DNA from: a bacterium
Lineage (GTDB): Bacteria; JAUVQV01; DATDCY01
Assembly: GCA_036524115.1 (NCBI GenBank)
Contig: DATDCY010000046.1
Coordinates: 1-6,258 of the forward strand
DNA: 6,258 nt
Direction: 5' to 3'
Part shown: positions 1-5,315 of the stretch, in pieces
How the letters are laid out: the number at the start of each line of letters is the position of its first letter
Position numbering within the stretch: the stretch's first letter is position 1
Notes under the pieces: model-generated
The model's database searches: none
The model's input: the letters and a program-made list of their open reading frames with translations, nothing else
Told to the model about the DNA's origin: nothing
Position numbers and translations under genes: made by a program

Positions 1-225
1 GAAGGCGGCCACCCGCTCCGCATCGAACCCGGCAAAGGCCCGGCAATAGTTCTCCCGCTTGCGCAGGATCGTCAGCCAGCTCAGCCCCGCCTGGGCGCCT
101 TCGAGGATCAACATCTCGAAGAGCTTCCGGTCGTCGTGGACCGGCACGCCCCACTCGGCGTCGTGGTAGGCAACGTAGAGCGCGTCGGTTCCGGCCCACT
201 CGCACCTGGTCTTCGGCGTCTTCAT
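1..225 (-). CDS. tag: DNA-3-methyladenine glycosylase I (Tag), N-terminal part, cut by window edge
   Basis: Tag removes 3-methyladenine from alkylated DNA, starting base excision repair in the cytoplasm. Reading the minus strand from ATG at 225-223 gives 75 residues with no stop before the left edge. They match the family's N-terminus closely: RCEW near residues 7-10, then AYHDAEWGVP at 19-28, KLFEMLILEG at 34-43, QAGLSWLTILRKRENY at 45-60 and a FDAERVAAF ending. Aligned by eye to E. coli Tag with an offset of 4, Cys8 and His21 match the two N-terminal zinc ligands, and Tyr20, Glu42 and Trp50 match the base-pocket residues. The C-terminal zinc ligands lie outside the window. An AGGG lies about 11 nt upstream of the ATG and a GGGAA directly abuts it, so the ribosome binding site is only fair. 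The gene is divergent from the heme-motif gene. Identity is near certain; the remaining length (roughly 110-120 residues in this family) cannot be seen. Confidence 0.95.
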   Translation of the reverse strand, partial: MKTPKTRCEWAGTDALYVAYHDAEWGVPVHDDRKLFEMLILEGAQAGLSWLTILRKRENYCRAFAGFDAERVAAF

Positions 226-330
226 TTCCCGGCCTGCCCTTCCCTAGGAAAACCTGCTTCGGCACTTCCCGCCTCCAACCCTATCCCGTATCTTTATGAT
301 CTACAAGCGCTTTCCGGTGTCCTCCCCAAC

Positions 331-346
331 TGTGAGCAACGTCACC
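331..346. promoter_or_regulatory. Candidate CRP/FNR-superfamily operator
   Basis: The sequence TGTGA-GCAACG-TCACC matches the CRP-type palindrome TGTGA-N6-TCACA at 9 of its 10 defined positions; only the last A is replaced by C. It lies in the divergent region between tag and the heme-motif gene. Its centre (338.5) would be at about -42 if transcription starts near 381, as the weak -10 candidate at 369-374 would give. That is the classical class II activator position. The match is seen directly. The regulator and its ligand are unknown; similar palindromes serve CRP and HcpR-type regulators in Proteobacteria and relatives. Either divergent gene could be the target. Confidence 0.45.
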
Positions 347-374
347 TGACTTCCGGCATCTATCTCGCTATGTG
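346..374 (+). promoter_or_regulatory. Weak candidate sigma-70 promoter for the heme-motif gene
   Basis: CTGACT (346-351, 4/6 to TTGACA) is followed after 17 bp by TATGTG (369-374, 3/6 to TATAAT), in the less GC-rich part of the intergenic region. The hexamers are poor, which suits an activator-dependent promoter overlapped by the CRP-like site just upstream. Start would be near 381, giving a leader of about 98 nt. Low confidence, because such matches arise by chance. Confidence 0.22.
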
Positions 375-386
375 TATGAGTGCATT

Positions 387-442
387 TGTCGGATTCACGG
401 AAGGGGCCCGACAGTGATGGAGCGACCTGCAGCGCAGGCGCT
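387..442 (+). promoter_or_regulatory. Structured 5' leader with hairpins
   Basis: Two potential stems precede the start codon at 479. The first pairs TGTCGG (387-392) with CCGACA (408-413). The second pairs AGCG+CCTGC (421-424, 426-430) with GCAGG+CGCT (434-438, 439-442): nine base pairs with one bulged A425 and an AGC loop. An alternative pairing competes with the first stem: TCAC (395-398) with GTGA (414-417). GGAT (391-394) can also pair with ATCC (453-456). The 9-mer GGCACCGAA occurs at 443-451 and again at 459-467, touching the Shine-Dalgarno sequence. I do not recognise a known riboswitch; in particular the conserved core of the c-di-GMP class I switch is absent. Function is unproven. 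Confidence 0.3.
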
Positions 443-466
443 GGCACCGAAGATCCAAGGCACCGA

Positions 467-472
467 AAGGAG
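467..472 (+). promoter_or_regulatory. Ribosome binding site deciding the 479 start
   Basis: AAGGAG ends 6 nt before the ATG at 479-481. An upstream in-frame ATG at 380 would put 33 hydrophilic residues before the signal peptide and has no comparable site, so 479 is the better start. Confidence 0.8.
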
Positions 473-478
473 AACCGC

Positions 479-1705
479 ATGAAGAGATCGTTCCTCCTCG
501 CCGCCGCAGCCCTCGCGGGGGCTCTGCTCCTGCGGGCGCTGCCCGCCTCCGCGTCCGGCGGCTACCTGACGCAGTTCGAGGGCACCTACCCGGCCGCCAA
601 GGGCAGCCGCATCGACACGTGCACCCTCTGCCACACGGGCGTCCCATCCCCCCGCAACGCCTACGGCGCCGCGTTCGCCGCCGCGGGCCACAGCTTCACC
701 GCCATCAACGGCGCGGACTCGGACGGGGACGGCTTCACCAACCTCGCCGAGATCACCGCGCTCACCTTCCCGGGCGACGCCGCCGACCACCCTGCTCCCC
801 CCGACGCGACGCCCCCGACGGTGGATGCCTTCAGCCTCCCGGCGGACTCGACCTCGCTGACGGTCAACATCCTCGCGTTCACCGCCTCGGACAACGTCGG
901 CGTCACCGGATACCTGCTCACGCCCGACGCGACGGCGCCGGCGGCGAATGCGACCGGCTGGTCCGCGACCGCGCCGCAGACGTACACGTTCGCGGCCGTC
1001 GGCACCTGGACGCTCTACGCGTGGGCGAAGGACGCGGCCGGCAACGTCTCGACCAGCCGCAGCGCCTCGGTCGTCGTCACCGACACCACCCCGCCGCCGC
1101 CCCCGCCGCCCCCGCCGCCCCCGACCGGCCAGCTCTTCTTCTCGGACTTCAGCGACGCGACCTGGGCCGGCGCCCCGGGCTGGGACCGCATCGCCGGGCG
1201 CTTCGGCGGCGACCACGGGACCTTCGTCAACTTCGCCGACGGGCGCAACGTCTCCCTGGCCGATGATGCGATCGCAGGCCTCGCTCCGTTCGCCGGCGGC
1301 CGGATCGTCACCAAGTTCCGCTTCGTCAGGCCGCAACCGGGCGCGCGGGCGGACGTGCTCTTCGATTACGTCGACGGCCGCAACTTCCGCTACGTGCGCT
1401 TCGCGCGCGACATCGGCCGGGTGATCATCGGCCAGACCGGGACAGTGGGCGGCCGCGGCGCCAGCGTGCTGAGCCTGCGCGTGCCGAAGCTCTTCGCCAA
1501 GTCCGGCGTCTGGCACGAGGTGCAGGTCGACGTCGACCCGGTTGCCAATACGGTCAAGGTCTTCGTGGACAACGGCGCGCAGCCCGTCCTGACGAGGACC
1601 TACCCGGCGACCGGGATCGGACGCGTCGGGGTCGCCGGCTTCGGCGCCCGCCGCACGATCGGCTTCGACAACTTCGAGGTGTCCGACACCACCGTCCTGC
1701 CGTAG
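479..1705 (+). CDS. Secreted modular protein: CXXCH heme motif, Ig-like domain, poly-proline linker, lectin-like domain
   Basis: A 408-residue protein, probably periplasmic or extracellular. Residues 1-25 form a signal peptide (KR, hydrophobic core, ASA cleavage site). CTLCH at 48-52 is a single c-type heme attachment motif. DSDGDGFTN at 80-88 is a calcium loop of the thrombospondin-3/dockerin kind, followed by NLAEI. The order CXXCH, NAYG, DSDGDG, NLAEI, PGD is one I recognise from small heme modules of Geobacter-like bacteria. Residues about 111-202 form an Ig-like domain (TPPTVDAFSLP start, SDNVGVTGY, LYAWAKDAAGNVS). Residues 205-215 are eleven prolines. Residues about 218-403 look like a LamG/concanavalin-type beta-sandwich (WHEVQVDVD, VKVFVDN, GRVGVAGFG, IGFDNFEV). 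The mature chain has no methionine, so any distal heme ligand would have to be something else; His71 is a candidate. No C-terminal anchor or sorting signal is visible. Domain calls are by pattern only; binding partner and redox role are unknown. Confidence 0.88.
   Translation: MKRSFLLAAAALAGALLLRALPASASGGYLTQFEGTYPAAKGSRIDTCTLCHTGVPSPRNAYGAAFAAAGHSFTAINGADSDGDGFTNLAEITALTFPGDAADHPAPPDATPPTVDAFSLPADSTSLTVNILAFTASDNVGVTGYLLTPDATAPAANATGWSATAPQTYTFAAVGTWTLYAWAKDAAGNVSTSRSASVVVTDTTPPPPPPPPPPPTGQLFFSDFSDATWAGAPGWDRIAGRFGGDHGTFVNFADGRNVSLADDAIAGLAPFAGGRIVTKFRFVRPQPGARADVLFDYVDGRNFRYVRFARDIGRVIIGQTGTVGGRGASVLSLRVPKLFAKSGVWHEVQVDVDPVANTVKVFVDNGAQPVLTRTYPATGIGRVGVAGFGARRTIGFDNFEVSDTTVLP
1091..1123 (+). 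repeat. Poly-proline microsatellite (CCG/CCC codons)
   Basis: Eleven consecutive proline codons, largely a 9-nt unit CCGCCGCCC repeated about three times. It encodes the rigid linker between the Ig-like and lectin-like domains. Changes by whole codons would keep the frame and vary linker length. Confidence 0.85.
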
Positions 1706-1713
1706 GCACGCAA

Positions 1714-1760
1714 CGTCAGCCGGCGCCCCCGGGCGAGATCGACGGGGACGCCGGCCGACG
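1714..1760. terminator. Long imperfect hairpin between convergent genes, probable bidirectional terminator
   Basis: The 66-bp gap between the heme-motif gene and the SGNH gene is mostly one inverted repeat. CGTC (1714-1717) pairs with GACG (1757-1760), then an A/C mismatch, GCCGGCG (1719-1725) with CGCCGGC (1749-1755), a C/A mismatch, and CCCCG (1727-1731) with CGGGG (1743-1747), around an 11-nt loop. That is 16 base pairs in all. It starts 8 nt after the plus-strand stop codon and 11 nt after the minus-strand stop. No T-tract follows on either strand, so it is not a canonical intrinsic terminator; it may act by structure alone or protect both transcript ends. Confidence 0.55.
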
Positions 1761-1771
1761 GCACCGCCGAA

Positions 1772-2530
1772 CTAGTACATCCGCAGGACTCCTCCCCCCG
1801 CCAGCGCCGTCCCGCGCTGCGGCGTGACCTGCTCCCGGCCGAACATCCACCGCCGCTCCGGACGCGTGCGGTAGAGGCGCAGCCACTCGCGCCGCGTCGA
1901 TCGCCCCGGGACCCGGTCCGCGTCCGGGCCCATCAGGATCTCGCCCCACGCCGTCGGCCAGAGGGACGCGCGGATGTGGATCGGATCGAAGCCGTACCAC
2001 TCCTCGCGCAGGTGCTGCAGACGCAGCCCGCGCGCGGCAGCGAGCGCGACCATCCCCTCGTCGACCGCGGCCGCCGCCTCCTGTGCCTGCTCCACCGTCA
2101 CGCGGCTGGCCGGGAACAGGACAGTCCGCACCGCGAGGAACTTCACGTTCGACAGACGGCGGATGCTCGCGAGCGGCAGGTCGGTCGCCACGATGTCGCG
2201 CGTGTGCCGCTGGAGCCGGTCGACGGCCTCCCCGACCCAGGCGAGCACCTGCGCCGGCGAGCGGCCGTAGAGGATGTCGTTGCCCACGTCCGTGATCAGC
2301 GCGCGGGTGGGCGCGGGCGGGAGGCGCTCCAGTTCATCCCAGATGCCGCACTCGAGGATGCCGGGGATGCCGCGCGCCAGGAACGTGCTGCGCCTGCCGT
2401 ACGAGCGCCCGTGCCCCCCGGCCGCCAGCACCTCCACGCCGGGTCCCCAGGTGTCCCGCGCGGCCGCCACGACCGCCGCAAGACCGCGGAGCAGGTTGCT
2501 CGCTCCCAGCGCGACGACGCGGTGCGTCAC
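1772..2530 (-). CDS. SGNH/GDSL-type hydrolase-like protein
   Basis: A 252-residue protein without signal peptide or membrane segment, so probably cytosolic. It carries the SGNH block motifs in order: GASNL at residues 9-13 (block I, Ser11 the likely nucleophile), a Gly-rich AAGGHGRSYG at 36-45 (block II region), VGNDILYG at 82-89 (block III, Gly83-Asn84-Asp85) and DPIHI at 182-186 (block V, Asp182 and His185). The family cleaves ester bonds in many substrates; nothing here identifies the substrate. GASNL replaces the textbook GDSL, and I recall this variant as a group of uncharacterised bacterial proteins. I chose the GTG at 2530-2528 because AGAGGGG lies 6 nt upstream and the conserved block begins at once; an ATG at 2584 would add 18 residues that look non-conserved and has no good ribosome site. 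It is divergent from the sugar kinase across 83 bp and convergent with the heme-motif gene. Confidence 0.85.
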   Translation of the reverse strand: MTHRVVALGASNLLRGLAAVVAAARDTWGPGVEVLAAGGHGRSYGRRSTFLARGIPGILECGIWDELERLPPAPTRALITDVGNDILYGRSPAQVLAWVGEAVDRLQRHTRDIVATDLPLASIRRLSNVKFLAVRTVLFPASRVTVEQAQEAAAAVDEGMVALAAARGLRLQHLREEWYGFDPIHIRASLWPTAWGEILMGPDADRVPGRSTRREWLRLYRTRPERRWMFGREQVTPQRGTALAGGGVLRMY

Positions 2531-2536
2531 CTGCCG

Positions 2537-2543
2537 CCCCTCT
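2537..2543 (-). promoter_or_regulatory. Ribosome binding site supporting the GTG start
   Basis: On the minus strand AGAGGGG ends 6 nt before GTG (2530-2528), with GAGGAG just upstream of and overlapping it. This purine-rich block supports the GTG over the distant upstream ATG at 2584. Confidence 0.55.
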
Positions 2544-2560
2544 CCTCGCGAACCGCTCTG

Positions 2561-2569
2561 TGGGATACT
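2561..2569 (+). promoter_or_regulatory. Possible extended -10 for the sugar kinase
   Basis: TGG-GATACT resembles an extended -10 element (TGn plus 4/6 of TATAAT) in the only AT-containing spot of the 83-bp divergent gap. No -35 is recognisable at 17 bp. Transcription would start near 2576, giving a leader of about 38 nt. No clear promoter was found for the divergent SGNH gene. Confidence 0.22.
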
Positions 2570-2594
2570 GCCTCCGGCCCGCAACCGCGGCGCC

Positions 2595-2603
2595 GGGAGG
2601 GAG
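2595..2603 (+). promoter_or_regulatory. Ribosome binding site deciding the 2614 start
   Basis: GGGAGGGAG ends 10 nt before ATG 2614-2616. A GTG at 2560 in the same frame would add 18 residues unlike kinase sequence, and would run through this site. Confidence 0.6.
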
Positions 2604-2613
2604 CGCGACCGCC

Positions 2614-3480
2614 ATGGCCCGGATTCTCTGCGTCGGCAACGCCGTGCTCGATCTCGTCTTCGGCGTGCCGCACCACCCCGCGGAAGACGAGGAGGTGCGC
2701 GCGGCGACCCTGCGCGTCGCCGCCGGAGGCAACGCCGCCAACACCGCGCGCGTGCTGCGGGCCCTCGGCCACGAGGTCGCCCTCGGCGCCGTCCTCGGCG
2801 ACCACCCGGCCGGTTCGCCGCTGGAGGAGGAACTGCGCGTGGCCGGCGTCGACCTCCACCCCTGCCGCCGCGTCGCCGGCATGCCGCCGCTCTCGGCCGT
2901 GCTCATTCCGCAGGGCAGCGGGCACCGCACCATCGTGCACCACCGCGGGCTGCCCGAGTACGACCTGGAGGACTTCGCGCGCCTGGACCTCTCGCGCTGG
3001 CGGTGGACGCACTTCGAGACGCGTCCCGGCGAGGGCGTCACGCGCATGGTGCGCCACGCGCGTCTCTTCCGGCCGGAGCTGCTGCTGTCGCTCGAGGCCG
3101 AGAAGATGCGCCCCGGAACCGAGGAACTCTTCCCCCTCGCGCGACTGGTGCTCTTCTCGCGCGGCTACGCCGAGGCTGGCGGCTTCGCGCGGCCCGAGCC
3201 CTTCCTGCGTGAGATGCACGCCCGCGTCCCCCGGACGCTGCTGAGCGTCGCCTGGGGCGCGGAGGGCGCCTGGGGCATCGAGGCCGACGGGACACTGCAC
3301 CACGCGCCTGCGGTGGCGCCGCCGCAGGTGGTCGACACCCTGGGCGCCGGCGACACCTTCAACGCCGGGATGGTTGGCGCGCTCGCGGCCGGCAGATCGC
3401 TGCGCGAGGCGCTGGCCGCGGCGTGCGCCCTCGCAGGCAGGAAGGTCGGGCACGTCGGCTTCGCGGAGTTGGCGCCCTGA
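2614..3480 (+). CDS. PfkB-family sugar kinase, ketohexokinase-like
   Basis: A cytosolic ATP-dependent sugar kinase of 288 residues (human ketohexokinase is 298). Motifs along the chain: CVGNAVLD at 6-13 with Asp13 for sugar binding; AGGNAANT at 37-44, where Asn40 and Asn43 match the fructose-contacting asparagines of ketohexokinase; SGHRTIVHHRGLPEYDLEDF at 102-121; RWTHFETRP at 130-138; LSLEAEKMRP at 158-167; VAWGAEGAWG at 212-221; and the PfkB signature DTLGAGDTFNAG at 241-252, with Asp247 as catalytic base and the preceding glycines as anion hole. The alignment to vertebrate ketohexokinase runs from end to end without large gaps, so phosphorylation of fructose or a similar ketose to the 1-phosphate is the best guess; ribokinase-like or other PfkB activity cannot be excluded. 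ATG 2614 is preceded by a good ribosome site. It converges on the membrane-protein gene with only 8 bp between stop codons. Confidence 0.9.
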   Translation: MARILCVGNAVLDLVFGVPHHPAEDEEVRAATLRVAAGGNAANTARVLRALGHEVALGAVLGDHPAGSPLEEELRVAGVDLHPCRRVAGMPPLSAVLIPQGSGHRTIVHHRGLPEYDLEDFARLDLSRWRWTHFETRPGEGVTRMVRHARLFRPELLLSLEAEKMRPGTEELFPLARLVLFSRGYAEAGGFARPEPFLREMHARVPRTLLSVAWGAEGAWGIEADGTLHHAPAVAPPQVVDTLGAGDTFNAGMVGALAAGRSLREALAAACALAGRKVGHVGFAELAP

Positions 3481-3488
3481 CTCGCAGT

Positions 3489-5309
3489 TCACTTCGCCAG
3501 CGCCTCACGGCGCTTCCGCGCGAACTCCATCCCCTCGGGGCTCGCGGGCTGGAGCGCTTCGAACGTCTGGTACCACGCCACCGCGTCGGCCCGACGTCCC
3601 TGCCGCTCGAGGTCAACGGCGAGGGCAAGCGTGAGATTCGGGTCCTTGGGATTGTTCGCGAGCCCGGCGCGAAGGAAACGCTCCCCGAGCGCCAGGTCCC
3701 CGACCAGCATCGCGGTCGAGCCGAGGGTGTAGGACTCCATCGGCCTGTAGAAGCGCTCCGGGACCAGCCGCGACAGTTCGGCGTGGACCTCGCGCGGCTG
3801 CTGGCCCGCGATTGCGTCCAACTGCCCCGGCGGAAGCCAGGGCCTGACACGGCGCAATGCGAGATCGCGCACGCGCGGGTCGTCGGCTGAGCCGGGCCGC
3901 ACGTACACCAGCGAGACGCCGTCGGCCTGAACAAGCATCCAGCCGAGCGAGTCCAGCACGCCGCCCTTGTTCAGCGTCCAATCATGGGGCCCCCTGCCGA
4001 GGACCGCGATGTCGATGCCGTACCGCTGCAGCATCGCCGGCCACTCCTGCGGCGGGATCGTCACCACCTCCCGAAGGAATTCGGCCGGATACGCGAAGTT
4101 GCGGCCATCCTGGAACACCCGCTGTGCCGGATAGAGACGCCACATCAGGTAAGAGCCCTGCTGGAAGTCGTTGTACATCCGGCCCTGCAGCCCGCGCGAG
4201 GCGATGAGGTCCGCCGCGTCCACCGGCAGGCGCGCCTCGTTGATCCCCCAGCCGCGCGGGTCGTGCAGCGGCATCAGGAAGACCTGCCTGCCCGCCAGCA
4301 CGAGCGCGCAGACGCCGAGAGCCGGCAGAACCACGCGCGCCGCGCGCCTGCGGCCCGGGTGGGCGCTCCGGACGATCTCGAAGCCGGTCTGGCACATCCC
4401 GGGCAGCGCAAGGAGCAGGAACTTCGGAACTATCCGCGCGGCGAAGAAACACAGCGGCAGGAAACCCGCCACGAGCAGGACGTAGAGGTAGTCGCGCCGG
4501 AGCCAGCGGGCGGGAATGGCCAGGAGCGCGAGGGCGCCGAGAAAGAAGAACGGGGCGTGCCATCCCACGAGAGGGCGCATGAACTCCGCGAGCACAACCC
4601 GCTCGTCGATGAACAGGTGGCTGGCGGAATACACGTACGGGTAGAGGAAGAACGGGTTTGCGAGCGAGCCGATGACGAAGCCGAGGGCGGCCCGGACCGC
4701 GACGCCGAAGTCCCTCCTCCCCGGGGACAGAGCGGCGTGGACGATGAAGGCCGCACAGACCGCCAGTCCGAAGATCACGCCGGGATGAACGTTCGCCCAG
4801 AGGCACCCCGCGGCGCCGAACCAGAGCGGCAGGAACCGCGACTTCCGTTCCCACAGATTCAGCAGCAGAGCCAGCCCGAGGAAGGTCATCAGGTGCGGAC
4901 GCGGCACAAACCGAAACTGCGAGGCAGCCACGGCCGCAACGAGAAACGGCGCAAGGCGAAGCCAATCGAAAACGGTCGCGTCCGGGAGCCGTCTCCGCAT
5001 GGTATCCACGGTCAAGGCGAAGGCCGCCGCCGCCACGATCGCAACGAAGACGGAGTCGGCCGCCTCGGCGCCGGCGGCGTGCACTTGATACACGATCGCA
5101 CCGAATAGCCACTCCGCGTTCTTCCACGGGTAGGAGCCCCAGGTGAACGACATCGCGTTCTCGGTCGGGAACGACCCCGACCAGAGGAGCTTTCCAAACG
5201 CGAGGTGAAAGTAGAGGTCCGGGTCCGAGACGCGGTAGCAGGCGAGGGCCAGCGTGAACAGAAACGCAACGAGAACGGGGAGAGCCCGGAACAGGGCCGC
5301 GCGCCTCAT
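3489..5309 (-). CDS. Polytopic membrane protein, GT-C glycosyltransferase-like, with C-terminal TPR
   Basis: A 606-residue inner-membrane protein. About ten hydrophobic segments lie between residues 8 and 340 (for example 9-25, 84-101, 117-131, 139-152, 175-195, 203-225, 252-266, 274-289, 324-340). The first external loop holds SDPDLYFHLAFGKLLWSG at 28-45, then PTENAMSFTWGSYPWKNAEW at 48-67. This acidic, aromatic loop pattern is typical of GT-C-like/PMT-like proteins that transfer sugars from lipid-linked donors, with Asp29 or Asp31 as likely metal or catalytic residues. Residues about 345-470 form a soluble domain (NDFQQGSYLMWRLYP, FQDGRNFAYP, YGIDIAVLG) often attached to such proteins. Residues about 528-592 are TPR-like (GERFLRAGLANNPKD, DAVAWYQTFEALQP). 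Start ATG is preceded by TAGGACGGG, whose AGGA overlaps the upstream gene's stop. It lies 6 bp after that gene, so translation is probably coupled. The donor and acceptor are unknown; a glycan-assembly role is inference. Confidence 0.85.
   Translation of the reverse strand: MRRAALFRALPVLVAFLFTLALACYRVSDPDLYFHLAFGKLLWSGSFPTENAMSFTWGSYPWKNAEWLFGAIVYQVHAAGAEAADSVFVAIVAAAAFALTVDTMRRRLPDATVFDWLRLAPFLVAAVAASQFRFVPRPHLMTFLGLALLLNLWERKSRFLPLWFGAAGCLWANVHPGVIFGLAVCAAFIVHAALSPGRRDFGVAVRAALGFVIGSLANPFFLYPYVYSASHLFIDERVVLAEFMRPLVGWHAPFFFLGALALLAIPARWLRRDYLYVLLVAGFLPLCFFAARIVPKFLLLALPGMCQTGFEIVRSAHPGRRRAARVVLPALGVCALVLAGRQVFLMPLHDPRGWGINEARLPVDAADLIASRGLQGRMYNDFQQGSYLMWRLYPAQRVFQDGRNFAYPAEFLREVVTIPPQEWPAMLQRYGIDIAVLGRGPHDWTLNKGGVLDSLGWMLVQADGVSLVYVRPGSADDPRVRDLALRRVRPWLPPGQLDAIAGQQPREVHAELSRLVPERFYRPMESYTLGSTAMLVGDLALGERFLRAGLANNPKDPNLTLALAVDLERQGRRADAVAWYQTFEALQPASPEGMEFARKRREALAK
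3499..3514. terminator. Small hairpin near the convergent 3' ends
   Basis: AGCGCC (3499-3504) and GGCGCT (3509-3514) form a perfect 6-bp stem with a TCAC loop, 19 nt past the kinase stop codon but inside the opposing gene's last codons. It is the only compact stem in reach of the kinase 3' end. No T-tract beyond two bases follows, so this is a weak terminator candidate. Confidence 0.2.
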
Positions 5310-5315
5310 CCCGTC

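Noticed and set aside
244-256. Short inverted repeat TTCC-CTA-GGAA upstream of tag
   Set aside because: Only 4 bp per arm and unlike known DNA-damage operators such as the LexA box; it may be chance.
136-417. A 93-codon plus-strand frame over the tag start and intergenic region
   Set aside because: No ribosome site, no motif, and it runs antisense to the well-supported Tag N-terminus.
380-478. An upstream ATG extending the heme-motif protein by 33 residues
   Set aside because: The extension is hydrophilic and would bury the signal peptide; the start at 479 has AAGGAG at good spacing.
380-480. A c-di-GMP (GEMM) or other known riboswitch before the heme-motif gene
   Set aside because: Such switches precede cytochrome genes in Geobacter relatives, but the conserved core sequences I know are not present here; only generic hairpins are seen.
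395-1516. A 373-codon open frame on the minus strand opposite the heme-motif gene
   Set aside because: Low-complexity Arg/Gly/Val-rich translation with no recognisable motif; the plus strand has a signal peptide, CXXCH and well-known domains over the same region.
2534-2613. A sigma-70 promoter for the SGNH gene in the divergent gap
   Set aside because: Only isolated partial hexamers (TTGCGG, TATCCC) at wrong spacing; nothing I could support.
1976-3244. A 422-codon plus-strand frame spanning the SGNH gene antisense and the kinase out of frame
   Set aside because: It crosses two well-supported genes in the wrong strand or frame, and its second half is Arg/Ser/Pro-rich shadow sequence.
3984-5108. 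A 374-codon open frame on the plus strand opposite the membrane-protein gene
   Set aside because: Charged low-complexity sequence with no motif or ribosome site; it mirrors the codon bias of the real minus-strand gene.
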